Assembly (NCBI GenBank): GCA_020634975.1
Contig: JACKAQ010000001.1
Span: 248,001 to 312,000 of the forward strand
Direction: 5' to 3'
DNA: 64,000 bases
DNA from: JACKAQ01 sp020634975 [NCBI: Calditrichia bacterium]
GTDB lineage: Bacteria > Calditrichota > Calditrichia > RBG-13-44-9
Below, piece by piece: positions 27,459-39,572 of the stretch; the stretch's first letter is position 1; the number at the start of each line of letters is the position of its first letter. A program made the position numbers and the translations under genes. Below the pieces are notes generated by a model that saw only the letters and a list, made by a program, of their open reading frames with translations, was not told the DNA's origin and searched no databases.

Positions 27459-30400
27459 TCAATTCGTAATTCGGTTTTTGTTCAATGTATTTACTTTTTT
27501 CAACTGCTCAGCAGGAACATCCTGCTCACCCATTTTAGAACGGATATTTTCCAGAACGTTGGAAATTTCACCGGGTAACATTTCTGCAACAAAGTAAAGA
27601 CGTAATCCCCGGCGAGGTGGTCCGTCAACATCTGTCACAGATACGGCAAACAAGTTTGTACCATCTTGTAAAAATTCAGAATAGGTATCAAAGTTAACAA
27701 TTTCGACCTTTTGGAAACCGGATGAATCGACCCCGGTGATGTAGACATCGTTAAGATATAAACGATAACCATTGTCCCCGGTGATAGCGATAAATCCGCC
27801 AACCGGTTTGGAACCAAAGTTGATTTTTTTACGGAAATAGGCCGTTAGTGTGTCAGGTTCTATCGAAACACCAGCATCGATCGCCAAATTTTCCATGTTC
27901 GAAATTGCAGATTTTGCCAGAGAATCGGGTGAATGTTGGCGCTCACCGGATGTATCGATGAGCACTTCTTCCATTGCATCGTCCATCGAGCGGTCCTGCA
28001 TATTCAGCGGATTTTGTAATGCTCCGGTTCCGGCGCCGCTTTCTATGGATGCAACCCAAATTGCCGTAGGCGAGACGCCCAGCGAGTCAAATTTCTGGAA
28101 AATCATTGTCGGCGGTAAGCCGTTATCTTTTGCAGAATTCCAGCCGGAGTCGTCGAAGTTTAACAGGTTCCAACCCGTTGTATATCGGGAAGAAGCTTTC
28201 CAACTGACATCGCTGGAAAGTGTTTTTTCCTCTCTGGGCATATCCGCAAGATAAGTTCCAGGATCGAGTTTAACCAAGTTCGCCAAAATCAACTGCGTCC
28301 AGATATTTTCCGTTCCTGTTTCTTTGCTGATATCATATGCTGCTGCAAAAATATTTCTAGCATTTCCGGAAAGTTCATAATACTGATCACCGTAAAAGAT
28401 GCTACCGAGTTGAAAATTAGCGTTTGAAGTAGAGTCAAATCGTTCCAGAAAAACATCACCTTTTTGTTGAGCACTTTCGGCTAAATCTAGCATGGTTTGA
28501 CCAGCTTCATATGCAAAGTTAAACATATCCTGTTCGATTGTTGCCCGAGTGTCGTTGTTAATCTGATTTTCTTCCGCAAGGGTTATGGTATTGCGATATT
28601 GTGCAAGAGCAATTTTAGCATAATCTATTGAATTATATATGATTTGCATCAAATATTCATCTTGATATGCGTAATAATCACGACCTTGATCGTCAACAGC
28701 CGATTCACCTTGTTCAATCAGATTTTCCAGGTTTGGCAGCGAGCTCTTATACATTTCCAATGCTTCGAATGTCAGATCGCCATATTGATCACCCAAAACC
28801 CCGCGGGTTAACAACACCTTCCGACGAGATTCTTTTACATATTGGTTTTCAAGCCCTAATTCATTTGCTACTGCAATATTTTTCAAATGCGCATCGATTG
28901 TAACCTGAACTTGCGGCGCGACAAGCGTTTTCAACACCTGATCATCGTAAACCAAGGACAACATGCCCTGATTGGGATTTTCAACACGGAGATATTCGTC
29001 AATAAAATCTGCTGCACGTTCGGCAACGGTAAATTGAATCGACGATATTTTTTCTTTGGTTTTACCATACCAGCGAAGCGCGACCTGGCGGCTGCTATCA
29101 ACTTCAACTTCCTTCTGTACCACAACTGAAGTATCTTCAACAACAGGTTCTGGCAATACAGGTTCGGCAGGCAAGCTATCCAGTGAAATATCGAGCTTTT
29201 CTGCAAGCACTGGGATATTAACCATTACATTTTTATAGCGATTGACAGATTCTTCATATGCCGGAACAGCAGCCCGAAATACCTGGGTTTCCTGAACCAG
29301 TCGTTCTTCTGTCGTCATGTTTGGCGGAAATTCTTGTTCTGTGATAGAATTCGCCAGTTCTTCATATGCTTCTGCAATTCGATACATCGCTTCAAAACCG
29401 CGAATCGAGCCGGATTGAACAACTTTCGCAAATGCCTGTTCAACTTCTCCAAGACGATCCCGTTTTTGTTGTAATTGCGCCCGAAGCTGTTCTTGCGGAT
29501 AACCCAACTTGATCGCTCTATATTCCGTGTTCAGAATTTGTCCCAATTTATAATTGGATTCTGCAGCAAAATATAAGTTGGGATCTTGACCCGTCCGCTT
29601 CAATTCTTCACTGCGCTGAATCGCTTTGTTAAATTCAATTTTAGCCAATTCAATCTGATTTTGATCGAAGTAATATTCACCACGATTGTAATAAGCTTCG
29701 ATGGTTTTTGGGTCATTCGGGTAACGCGTCGCAAATTCTTCATAAATGCTATTTGCATTTTCCAGATCATCCATTTTCAGATAAAATCTAGCGTTTTCAA
29801 ATAATAAATCTTTGGATTCCGGGTTGCTCGGATACGTTTGAATATACAGATTGTTCGTCCGAACACCATCTGCCCACGCTTCCGCTTTTGCGTAAAAAAT
29901 GCTCGCATTAAACAAAGCATTTTCTGCTTCCGGTGTACCCGGGAACGTTTGAAATACCCGTTCATTGGTCCGGGCAACATTTGAAAAATCTTCAATTTCT
30001 TTATAATCAGCCGCAATATTACCCAACGATGCCAACACCTGTTTGGAATTCGGATAATTTTCAATTAACAGATTGTAGGTTTCAATGGCTTGTTGCCACT
30101 CCCCTACCTGCTCGAAATTGCGGGCGCTGCGGAACAATGCATTATCAACAAAATCCACATATGCTGCCGCATCTTCAAAAACCCGGCGATATTCTTTCGC
30201 CGCTTCCAGATAGCTGTTTTCCTGCTCTAACCGTTCACCATTTTTAAATATCGATTCACCGATACGGCTTTTGGCCAGTTCAACCTGGCTTTCCGGGATT
30301 TCTTCCGTCACCAGAATTTTCTTCGCAACAATTTCGGCATCCTGATATTGCCCCAGGAAAAAGTAGCTGTTCATCAGCGAAACGAGACCAATATTCTTCT

Positions 30401-32294
30401 GTTGGGATTCCGGAAATTTGGTGACCATTGTCTTGTAATATTTACGCGCAAGTGCATATTTTTTATGGGCATAGTATAGCTGACCGGCAGATGCCAAAAT
30501 TTCCGGGGTTCGCGGAGAATCCGGGAACAATTTGATGTAGTTGTCAAATGCTTCCGCCAGCATTTTTTCTTCTTTGCTCAAATCCTGAACCTGGCGGTTG
30601 GCAAGCTGCTCATCATTATTGTCGGACATCGTTTGAATTGCCCGGCTAAGTGTTACCAACGAATCTGCGACGGTTATTGCGTTAATCGCTGCATCCAATT
30701 GGTGATCAGTTTCCAGATAATCGTTACTGACACGAATATATTCTGTGAATGATTCTTCCAATCGTCCCAGTTTTGTATCCATTACGAAAGCCATAGACCA
30801 ATTTATGTCGTAGGCATTTTCGTCTGTCGGATAATTTTGGAGATAGGTCTGGCACAAATCAACAAATTGCGCATATTTTTGCCGTGAATCGCTTGAGGTA
30901 GTCAATGAATCTCCATCGGACAATTCCGCAATACCATACAAAAATGTGATATTTGTTCTCAGCGCTTCTTCAGTAATGCTATACGCCTCATCAAGTGCGT
31001 CGATGCGATCCGGCGAATCGGTGCTTTCAAGCTGTTTGTACCATGCTGTATTCGGACCATAAGTATCAAACAATTTTGCGCGTTCATCAAATGCTGCGAT
31101 CGGCTCTGTTGAGGCAACATAGGCATCAGCTACCTTTTTTTGTATACTTGGCGCAAATTTATAGCTGGGATACATATCCAACAGCGAATTATATGCATTG
31201 ATTGATTCATCCCAGCGGGTAATTTTCGCATACCTGTCACCGAGATTTTCCATGACTTTGATGCCGTATTCAGGCGTGCCGAGTCTTTCGACAAACTTGC
31301 GAGCGTTATTAACACCATTATTAGCATATTGTTGATCCACAAAAGATGCTGCAACAAACTCCAGCGCTTCGGGTTCAACATTCGCGCGGATTAACTCGCC
31401 GGTTTTGTCAATCTCTTTAAATTTCTGAATATCCTGAACAACTGCCGTAAAATAAACAATTGCATCGGTATAATTTTCCGGGTTTTCTCCGGCTAAACGA
31501 TAATAACTCCATCCAAGCTTATAAAGCGCTTCATCGTATCTCGGTGAATCTTTGTACTGAAGCACATTTTTATAGAGCTGAATGGCTTTGTTCAGTTTAA
31601 CAACCGTTTCTGCCTTTGAATCGTCCGGCTGCGGTGCGAAAAACCGTTCAGCCAAATTCATGTAAGCTTCGGGAGCAAATTCGCTTTCGGGATATTCATC
31701 GATAACACGCTGAAATATTTGTCCGGCAGTGTCTTCTTCTCCCATTTTCTTCAGCAGAAATGCTTTGTTGTAATAACTGTCATCAATCAATTCCGAGTTG
31801 GGAAAATTATTGATAACCAAGTCATAAAGCTCAATCGCCCGAGAATAGTCGATTCGTGGTTCCTGAGGAACTGTTGGCTCAACCGGAATATCACCGCGCT
31901 CAAATGCGGCTAACTGCGTTTCATATTCCTTTAACGCAGGCTCAAAATCGTTTTCAATTCGCCGTTCGAGATCAAGCTGGGCTTCCTCAATATAATATTC
32001 AGCGATCCGGACTAGAATTTTATCCTGATTACTGTTTTCTTCAGCCGTAACATCAAGAAATTCTTGCGTTACATCAATGCCCCTGTCCCGAATTCGTTCT
32101 TGAGAACGCAACAAACGGTCTCTCTCTTTTGCGAGTGCTTTTCGCATCCGAACGAGTGTTTCAACAGAGCGGCTGCTTAAAAGAGAGTCCGCTTTTGTTT
32201 CATCTTTGGCAAAAATTGAAATTGGTAAGGCTATGAGCAACAGGCTTAGCCAAATATGTTGAAAAAGTCTGGTTTTCAAAGAAGTCAACTCCAT
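27459..32294 (-). CDS. Giant exported TPR protein with a C-terminal jelly-roll-like domain
   Basis: The 1611-residue protein has a signal peptide ('LSLLLIALPISIFAK') and a helical N-terminal region. A very long array of TPR/YfgC-BamD-like repeats follows ('AIELYDLVINNFPNSELIDD', 'AGQIFQRVIDEYPESEFAPE', 'AIETYNLLIENYPNSKQVLA', 'ANSIYEEFATRYPNDPKTIE'). Around residues 1370-1590 the character changes to beta: 'WNLLNFDDSGWNSAKDNG', 'FRKKINFGSKPVGGFIAITG', 'NGYRLYLNDVYITGVD'. That resembles the galactose-binding-like jelly roll attached to bacterial glycosidases. It is probably a periplasmic or outer-membrane scaffold for the neighbouring TolQR/AgmX machine. In Myxococcus the large TPR protein AgmK plays a comparable part. 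Confidence 0.82.
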   Translation of the reverse strand: MELTSLKTRLFQHIWLSLLLIALPISIFAKDETKADSLLSSRSVETLVRMRKALAKERDRLLRSQERIRDRGIDVTQEFLDVTAEENSNQDKILVRIAEYYIEEAQLDLERRIENDFEPALKEYETQLAAFERGDIPVEPTVPQEPRIDYSRAIELYDLVINNFPNSELIDDSYYNKAFLLKKMGEEDTAGQIFQRVIDEYPESEFAPEAYMNLAERFFAPQPDDSKAETVVKLNKAIQLYKNVLQYKDSPRYDEALYKLGWSYYRLAGENPENYTDAIVYFTAVVQDIQKFKEIDKTGELIRANVEPEALEFVAASFVDQQYANNGVNNARKFVERLGTPEYGIKVMENLGDRYAKITRWDESINAYNSLLDMYPSYKFAPSIQKKVADAYVASTEPIAAFDERAKLFDTYGPNTAWYKQLESTDSPDRIDALDEAYSITEEALRTNITFLYGIAELSDGDSLTTSSDSRQKYAQFVDLCQTYLQNYPTDENAYDINWSMAFVMDTKLGRLEESFTEYIRVSNDYLETDHQLDAAINAITVADSLVTLSRAIQTMSDNNDEQLANRQVQDLSKEEKMLAEAFDNYIKLFPDSPRTPEILASAGQLYYAHKKYALARKYYKTMVTKFPESQQKNIGLVSLMNSYFFLGQYQDAEIVAKKILVTEEIPESQVELAKSRIGESIFKNGERLEQENSYLEAAKEYRRVFEDAAAYVDFVDNALFRSARNFEQVGEWQQAIETYNLLIENYPNSKQVLASLGNIAADYKEIEDFSNVARTNERVFQTFPGTPEAENALFNASIFYAKAEAWADGVRTNNLYIQTYPSNPESKDLLFENARFYLKMDDLENANSIYEEFATRYPNDPKTIEAYYNRGEYYFDQNQIELAKIEFNKAIQRSEELKRTGQDPNLYFAAESNYKLGQILNTEYRAIKLGYPQEQLRAQLQQKRDRLGEVEQAFAKVVQSGSIRGFEAMYRIAEAYEELANSITEQEFPPNMTTEERLVQETQVFRAAVPAYEESVNRYKNVMVNIPVLAEKLDISLDSLPAEPVLPEPVVEDTSVVVQKEVEVDSSRQVALRWYGKTKEKISSIQFTVAERAADFIDEYLRVENPNQGMLSLVYDDQVLKTLVAPQVQVTIDAHLKNIAVANELGLENQYVKESRRKVLLTRGVLGDQYGDLTFEALEMYKSSLPNLENLIEQGESAVDDQGRDYYAYQDEYLMQIIYNSIDYAKIALAQYRNTITLAEENQINNDTRATIEQDMFNFAYEAGQTMLDLAESAQQKGDVFLERFDSTSNANFQLGSIFYGDQYYELSGNARNIFAAAYDISKETGTENIWTQLILANLVKLDPGTYLADMPREEKTLSSDVSWKASSRYTTGWNLLNFDDSGWNSAKDNGLPPTMIFQKFDSLGVSPTAIWVASIESGAGTGALQNPLNMQDRSMDDAMEEVLIDTSGERQHSPDSLAKSAISNMENLAIDAGVSIEPDTLTAYFRKKINFGSKPVGGFIAITGDNGYRLYLNDVYITGVDSSGFQKVEIVNFDTYSEFLQDGTNLFAVSVTDVDGPPRRGLRLYFVAEMLPGEISNVLENIRSKMGEQDVPAEQLKKVNTLNKNRITN

Positions 32295-32355
32295 TTTGGT
32301 TGCTCTTCATTTTAAGAGTTCAAGTTTAATTCAACCGACAAACAGCATTTTTTTA

Positions 32356-34962
32356 CTACTGCTGTGGGTTGTTCTCATCTTCTGATGCTTCAGATTCTCT
32401 GGTATCGAAATAACTTTCCTTGAATGCACGCTCGCGCTCTGCACGAAGCCGGGCACGTTCTTCCATACGGGCACGCATGGTCATTAATCGGATTTCAGCT
32501 TCAATTTTCTTAATTTTATCTTCGATAACCTGTTTTCTCTGATCGATCGACTGGTTAACCTCGTCCAATACGGATGATACTTGAGTCAATTCACCCTGCA
32601 TAGCCCGTTTTTGATCGAAGTAAACACTGATAATACCAAAGGCACCCAAATCGCCCCAGCGATCAAATTCGGGATAAGGATTTGGTGCAACGTCAGATTC
32701 ATTTACTGCAACGAATAACTCGTCATACCTTTTGCGTAACTGAACCAAATTGCGACGCTTCATTTCCAGTTGACTAACCTTCGCGAAGTTCCGTTCGGAT
32801 TTTGCGGTTGCGATACGATTATCCGTAACGCTCACCAAACTATCGATTCGACCCAATTCACTGTTGATTGCGTCATATTGCTCCAGCATCAGATCATATT
32901 GATGCTGCTTTTCAGCAACATATTTTCCGACCGGAAAATCATCAAAATAATTCACAAAACCACTCGGGTTGTAAATTTCCGGCGGGAAAGATTCGAGCAC
33001 AGCTGTTAAACGCACCTGCAGACTGTCCAATCTTTCAACAACAGCAGTATTGCCGGACTCTTCTGCCATCAACCGAAGCTGGTTAGCTTCTTTGATTTGG
33101 CGAACAACTGTTTCAGCCTCACGATACATCGCTGTACCCGCAGGGCTGGATTCCGCCAGATCCTGATCCTGTATTTCTTTTTGTAGTCGATCCGCGACTG
33201 TTGAGGCTTTCAGATAAGCTTCTCTATCATTATGACGCAGTGCTTTTTCTTTCATGCCTTCGGCCTGAAGCAGCAATGCCTGCAACTGTTCCTGCTCATT
33301 CAGATACTCATCAATCGGGCGTTTATTCTGTTTTTCCTGATACATTTCGCGATACATACTGATCGCAGTTGTCGGCTCTTCCATGATTTGATTGATGTAA
33401 GCCAATAATCCGGTTGCTTCCATGCGATAGGGTGATGCGTAATATTCAGCAAGTAAGCGATTCGCATAAGCACGTGCTTGACTGAAATCACGCGTTTCAC
33501 CTATATTTTTGGAACGTTCTTTTTCAAGATAGCTCCAGGCCAACGCATTTAAAATTTTATCATACCGCTCAAAATTCAAGGCAACCAAATTAAGGTAGTT
33601 TATCGCAGCATCGTAATTTTTTTGCTGATATTCAGTTAATCCGAGTTTGTAATATGCGCGATTCCGCAAATGTGCCGGGCTGCTGTTATCATTAACAATA
33701 CTCTGAAATGTCTGGATCCCTTGCTCAATTTGCCCGGCTTCTATAGATGCATTTCCCATAAAATAACGGGAAATCTGAAAATAAGGGCTGGTGACCGGCA
33801 TATTCATCCAAATGTCAATGGCTTTGTTATTTTCGTTTAGCTCGTAATAGGACATCGCTAACAAAAATGGCACATCAACAAAAGATGGGTCGTCGATTGA
33901 TGAAACGGTTTGGCTAAATGAGCCATATTCGATTACATCGGCAAAGTTCTTCAGGCTGTAGCTGAGTTGAACCAGTCTGTGATAAGCATTCGGAGCAAAG
34001 GCAGATCCTGGATATTCTTTAATCAAGGTTAAATAAGCATCACGGGCATGCAAAAGCTGGTCATTTGCAAACCGGCTTTCAGCGAGGTAGTAATACAAAT
34101 CATCCAAATTTTCAAATCCGTGTTGTGGATATGTTTCAAGAATATCGCTCAACAACAGATCAGCTAAAACAAAGTCGCCGTAATTGAACATTGTGTATGC
34201 TAAATCCAATTCCCGATTGAACATACGCAAGATATCTTCTCTCGTGGAATTATTGATAAAATTCTGCCGGATCAGCTTTACGTCTACCAAACGGCGTTCA
34301 TACTGCACTTCTTCCGTTTGTTTCCAAGATACAAAAAGATCATAAATCGTCGGCATTTTATTGATGGGTAGATTTTGCGTATCACCCGCAGCTACATCAC
34401 CAAAAGCAGCCATTAATTCATCCCGCGATTGATTCAATTGTTGAACCAGTTGGGGATTTGACTGCAATTGATCCAGCTTGATCATTTCCTCAGAGACATA
34501 AAGCATTTGAAGCGCATCCTCAAATACTTTTTTCTTCTCGAAATCAATAACACCATCTTCAATGGTTTGTTTGATTCGAGAAGACAACTCATTGGAAAAG
34601 TTATCCAAATCCCGTATTCCGGCACGATGCAAGCGCTGCTGAAACTCATAAAGATCGTTCAGTTTTTGTTCAAGGCTATCAAAATAGCGCTGTCGAGCTT
34701 CTTTAGGATCTTTCAGACGGAATGCCATTTCCTGGTTGATTAGCTCCATCAGGCTAATCAGAAATTTTTCATCACCTATCCGCCCTTCACCCTGCTGCAG
34801 AAAGAGATCGTACGTATAATTAGTAACGGCAGCCTGGAGTTCCAGATCTGCCGTTTTATTAATTAACTCTTTCAATGCTGCGGGGTCTGTTTGAGTATCT
34901 TGGGCGAGGATAGTGGAGAATTGGAAACAAATTACTACGATTAGAAGAACCATTCGCCTCAT
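32356..34962 (-). CDS. Large exported TPR/coiled-coil protein
   Basis: The 868-residue protein begins with a signal peptide (MRRMVLLIVVICFQFSTILA, then Q). A helical region (25-220) leads to TPR-like repeats (about 250-560: 'FGDVAAG', 'NYGDFVLADLLLSDILETYP', 'ARDAYLTLIKEYPGSAFAPN', 'GIQTFQSIVNDNSS', 'YKLGLTEYQQKNYDAAINYL'). The C-terminal third is a long charged coiled coil ending 'RMEERARLRAERERAFKESY'. It lies 61 bp upstream of the 1611-residue TPR gene on the same strand. It is probably the first gene of the envelope cluster, following the ATP synthase operon by 71 bp. Confidence 0.78.
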   Translation of the reverse strand: MRRMVLLIVVICFQFSTILAQDTQTDPAALKELINKTADLELQAAVTNYTYDLFLQQGEGRIGDEKFLISLMELINQEMAFRLKDPKEARQRYFDSLEQKLNDLYEFQQRLHRAGIRDLDNFSNELSSRIKQTIEDGVIDFEKKKVFEDALQMLYVSEEMIKLDQLQSNPQLVQQLNQSRDELMAAFGDVAAGDTQNLPINKMPTIYDLFVSWKQTEEVQYERRLVDVKLIRQNFINNSTREDILRMFNRELDLAYTMFNYGDFVLADLLLSDILETYPQHGFENLDDLYYYLAESRFANDQLLHARDAYLTLIKEYPGSAFAPNAYHRLVQLSYSLKNFADVIEYGSFSQTVSSIDDPSFVDVPFLLAMSYYELNENNKAIDIWMNMPVTSPYFQISRYFMGNASIEAGQIEQGIQTFQSIVNDNSSPAHLRNRAYYKLGLTEYQQKNYDAAINYLNLVALNFERYDKILNALAWSYLEKERSKNIGETRDFSQARAYANRLLAEYYASPYRMEATGLLAYINQIMEEPTTAISMYREMYQEKQNKRPIDEYLNEQEQLQALLLQAEGMKEKALRHNDREAYLKASTVADRLQKEIQDQDLAESSPAGTAMYREAETVVRQIKEANQLRLMAEESGNTAVVERLDSLQVRLTAVLESFPPEIYNPSGFVNYFDDFPVGKYVAEKQHQYDLMLEQYDAINSELGRIDSLVSVTDNRIATAKSERNFAKVSQLEMKRRNLVQLRKRYDELFVAVNESDVAPNPYPEFDRWGDLGAFGIISVYFDQKRAMQGELTQVSSVLDEVNQSIDQRKQVIEDKIKKIEAEIRLMTMRARMEERARLRAERERAFKESYFDTRESEASEDENNPQQ

Positions 34963-35033
34963 GTCGAGCTTCCACTATTTATTATGCAACAGACGTTATT
35001 AGTTACGAATTTTGTAACTACGTCAGTTAGGCT

Positions 35034-35447
35034 TTAGTGGCGGACTTTTTCGGCGATTCGTAATCGGTTGAGTGCCCTGGCAAGGGCTGTCTCGGCACGA
35101 TGAACATCAATTTTTTCTTTCCGGTTTTGCAACCGCTGCCGTGCCCTGTCTCTCGAACGTTCAGCACGACTGATGTCAATGCTCTGTGCCTCTTCCGCTG
35201 TTTCCAGCAAAAGTAGCAACCGATTATTTAGCACCTCTAAAAAACCACCGCTAACTGCGTAGTATTGAGTTTTATCCGGTAAATCTATTTTCACTTCACC
35301 GACTCCAAGTTCGCTGACCATAGATGAATGGTTCGGCAAAACCTGGAAACGCCCCATCACCCCAGGAGCAGAGCAGCTTTTTGCCTGCCCGATATTCTCC
35401 TTGTGACTTGGCGTGGCTAATTCGATATTGATAAACTTTTCAGCCAT
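35034..35447 (-). CDS. atpC: ATP synthase epsilon subunit
   Basis: This F1 central-stalk subunit couples and inhibits rotation. I start it at ATG 35447 ('MAEKFINIELATPS'), since family proteins begin this way; a GTG at 35459 is in the same frame. The 137 residues show 'APGVMGRFQVLPNHSSMVSELGVGEV' and 'YYAVSGGFLEVLNNRLLLLLETAE', followed by the C-terminal helical pair ('ERSRDRARQRLQ', 'ETALARALNRLRI'). It is the last atp gene, 78 bp after atpD. Confidence 0.92.
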   Translation of the reverse strand: MAEKFINIELATPSHKENIGQAKSCSAPGVMGRFQVLPNHSSMVSELGVGEVKIDLPDKTQYYAVSGGFLEVLNNRLLLLLETAEEAQSIDISRAERSRDRARQRLQNRKEKIDVHRAETALARALNRLRIAEKVRH

Positions 35448-35537
35448 AACACTATTCACAATTATCGTTGTTATTGTGACGAACTTTAATTAAAAGTATT
35501 TCTAAATAAAATTTGTGAAGAATATCAATAAAACTGA

Positions 35538-36950
<1,413 letters not shown>

Positions 36951-37134
36951 TTAAACAACCGCTTGATTTTCCAATTTTACATATTGATAAATTTTGGCGG
37001 TTTTGCGACATCAGATTGTCACACTGTTGATAGTTTAAAAAATCCGCCGTGAAACACAAAAGTCATGTAACTAAAATGATAACATGCTTTGCGTTTTTGC
37101 ATTCTTGCTTCTCAAATCAAAAACGAAATGTGAT

Positions 37135-37995
37135 TTAAGATGATTTCAATGCTTCGGCACCGCCGACAATTTCCAAAATTTCTTTCGTAATCGCTGCTTG
37201 CCTTGCTTTGTTGTACTGCAACGTCAGTTGCCGGATAATTTCATTGGCATTATCTGTTGCATTCTCCATTGCAATCATTCGGGCAGCCTGTTCGGATGCA
37301 AATGATTCCAGCAATGCACGCCAGACCTGGGTCCGGATATGCCGTGGAAGCAACGCTTCCAAAATAGCCGCCTGATCGGGTTCGTAAATATAATCGCCCG
37401 TTTGCTGGGTTTCGAAATCTTCCAGACTGATCGGCAACAACTTGTCGACTACCAAGTTTTGCCTGGCGACCGATTTGAACTCATTGTAAATAATTTTAAC
37501 AGCATCTGTTTCGCCGGTTATAAAGCGTTTGATCAGTGAATTTGCAATTTCATTTGCATGTGCAAATTGCAGATCATTATAAAAATCCACTTTTCGGTCA
37601 ACAATATTATATCCGCGTTTGCGAAAAAAATCATATCCCTTTTTACCGAGCGTAACGATCGAGAGGTTCAGATCGCGATGCGCATCCGCCTCCATAACCG
37701 CTTTTTTGATAACATTGGTATTAAAAGAACCGCATAATCCCCGGTCAGATGTAATAACAACCAACGTTACGTTCTGAACGGGTCTGCTTTTTAACAATTC
37801 CAGTTGTGGATTTTCCACACTGGCAGTCAGGTTCTGGATTAATTCCCGTATTTTTTCAGCATATGGACGGGCGGAAAACATGCGATCCTGGGCTCTGCGC
37901 ATCTTTGCGGCAGCTACCATCTTCATGGCTTTTGTGATCTGCTGGGTATTTTTAACGCTTTTGATGCGCGTTTTTATTTCTCTCAGGGTTGCCAT
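37135..37995 (-). CDS. atpG: ATP synthase gamma subunit
   Basis: Rotor shaft of F1, 286 residues. Conserved ends are clear: N-terminal 'TLREIKTRIKSVKNTQQITKAMKMVAAAKM' and C-terminal 'MENATDNANEIIRQLTLQYNKARQAAITKEILEIVGGA'. 'VVITSDRGLCGSFNTNV' is also typical. The start is 15 bp after the atpA stop. Confidence 0.96.
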   Translation of the reverse strand: MATLREIKTRIKSVKNTQQITKAMKMVAAAKMRRAQDRMFSARPYAEKIRELIQNLTASVENPQLELLKSRPVQNVTLVVITSDRGLCGSFNTNVIKKAVMEADAHRDLNLSIVTLGKKGYDFFRKRGYNIVDRKVDFYNDLQFAHANEIANSLIKRFITGETDAVKIIYNEFKSVARQNLVVDKLLPISLEDFETQQTGDYIYEPDQAAILEALLPRHIRTQVWRALLESFASEQAARMIAMENATDNANEIIRQLTLQYNKARQAAITKEILEIVGGAEALKSS

Positions 37996-38010
37996 TTACT
38001 CGCCTCTGTA

Positions 38011-39540
38011 TCACGGTTTGAACATTTTCAGAAAATCGCTGAGTGCTTTCCGCATTTCCTGATCAAGATCATCATCGATTTTTTGTTTGGAGCGCAGATT
38101 TTCCAAAATGGCAGGACGCTGTGCTTCCAAAAATTCGATGTATTCAGTCTGGAATTTGCCCATGCTGTCTACCGGCAATTTATCCAGTTCACCGGCGTTT
38201 GCGGCAAAGATAATCGCAACCTGTTTTTCAACCGACATTGGTACGTATTGCCCCTGCTTCAACAATTCAACAAGTCGTTGACCGCGCGTTAACTGCGCCT
38301 GGGTTGCTTTATCCAAATCCGAACCGAACTTTGCAAACGCCTCTAAAGATCGGTATTGCGCAAGGTTCAAACGCAAGCTCCCGGCAACTTGTTTCATAGC
38401 CTTAATTTGAGCCGAACCGCCAACACGACTGACCGAAATACCCACGTTTACCGCAGGGCGAACGCCGGAATAAAACAAGTTCGGTTCAAGATAAATCTGA
38501 CCATCTGTAATAGAGATCACGTTTGTCGGGATATATGCGGATACGTCACCAGCCTGAGTTTCGATCACCGGTAATGCTGTTAATGAACCACCACCTTGCG
38601 ATTCACTGAGTTTTGCCGCGCGCTCCAGTAAACGGCTGTGCAGGTAGAAAACGTCGCCGGGGTATGCTTCACGTCCGGGCGGACGGCGGAGCAACAATGC
38701 CATTTGACGATATGCAACTGCGTGTTTGGAAAGATCGTCATAAACGGCAAGGGCGTGCATGCCATTATCGCGGAAATATTCGCCCATTGCGGCACCCGTA
38801 TATGGTGCGATATACTGCAACGCTGCAGATTCTGAAGCATTTGCGGCAACGACGATGGTGTATTCCATTGCGCCGTTATCTTCAAGTATTTTAACAACTT
38901 TAGCAACGGTAGATGCTTTTTGCCCGATAGCTACATAAATGCAATAAACGGGCTTATCAGAATTTTGGTAATCTTTCTGGTTGATAATCGTATCGATTGC
39001 GATAGCCGTTTTACCGGTTTGGCGATCGCCGATAATCAACTCCCGCTGTCCACGACCAATCGGAATCATCGAGTCGATGGCTTTCAGACCGGTTTGCAAC
39101 GGTTCAAACACTGATTGCCGATAAATTACACCCGGTGCTTTGCGTTCTACTTCAATAAATTGAGTGGTATTGATCGGGCCGCGACCGTCCATCGGTTCTC
39201 CGAGCGGATTGACAACCCTACCGAGCAATTCCTTGCCTACCGGCACCGATGCAATTCGCTTGGTGCGTTTCACGGTTGCGCCTTCTTTGATGTTTTTATC
39301 TTCACCCAAAATAACAACGCCAACGCTGTCTTCTTCCAGGTTTAACACCATTCCGTTTACGCCATCTTCAAAGGTAACCAGTTCCCCGGCCATCACCTTA
39401 TCCAAACCATGAATACGCGCGATGCCGTCGCCAACCTGCAATACCGTACCAACTTCATAGGTATCTGACTGCTTATCAAAGCTTTCCAGCTGCTTTTTGA
39501 TAATTGCAGATATTTCTTCCGGTTTTACATCAACGGCCAT
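38011..39540 (-). CDS. atpA: ATP synthase alpha subunit
   Basis: Non-catalytic F1 nucleotide-binding subunit of 509 residues. Walker A '[20 protein letters not shown]', '[48 protein letters not shown]' and '[19 protein letters not shown]' (arginine-finger region) are all normal. GAGGAA lies 5-10 bp upstream of the start. It sits 32 bp after atpH. Confidence 0.97.
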   Translation of the reverse strand: MAVDVKPEEISAIIKKQLESFDKQSDTYEVGTVLQVGDGIARIHGLDKVMAGELVTFEDGVNGMVLNLEEDSVGVVILGEDKNIKEGATVKRTKRIASVPVGKELLGRVVNPLGEPMDGRGPINTTQFIEVERKAPGVIYRQSVFEPLQTGLKAIDSMIPIGRGQRELIIGDRQTGKTAIAIDTIINQKDYQNSDKPVYCIYVAIGQKASTVAKVVKILEDNGAMEYTIVVAANASESAALQYIAPYTGAAMGEYFRDNGMHALAVYDDLSKHAVAYRQMALLLRRPPGREAYPGDVFYLHSRLLERAAKLSESQGGGSLTALPVIETQAGDVSAYIPTNVISITDGQIYLEPNLFYSGVRPAVNVGISVSRVGGSAQIKAMKQVAGSLRLNLAQYRSLEAFAKFGSDLDKATQAQLTRGQRLVELLKQGQYVPMSVEKQVAIIFAANAGELDKLPVDSMGKFQTEYIEFLEAQRPAILENLRSKQKIDDDLDQEMRKALSDFLKMFKP

Positions 39541-39572
39541 ATAGTATTCCTCTTTTAAAAAGCGTTACTTAA

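Noticed and set aside
35001-35019. Palindrome AGTTACGAATTTTGTAACT between atpC and the TPR gene as terminator
   Set aside because: The stem is only six pairs and no T run follows on either strand; it could at most be a weak operator.
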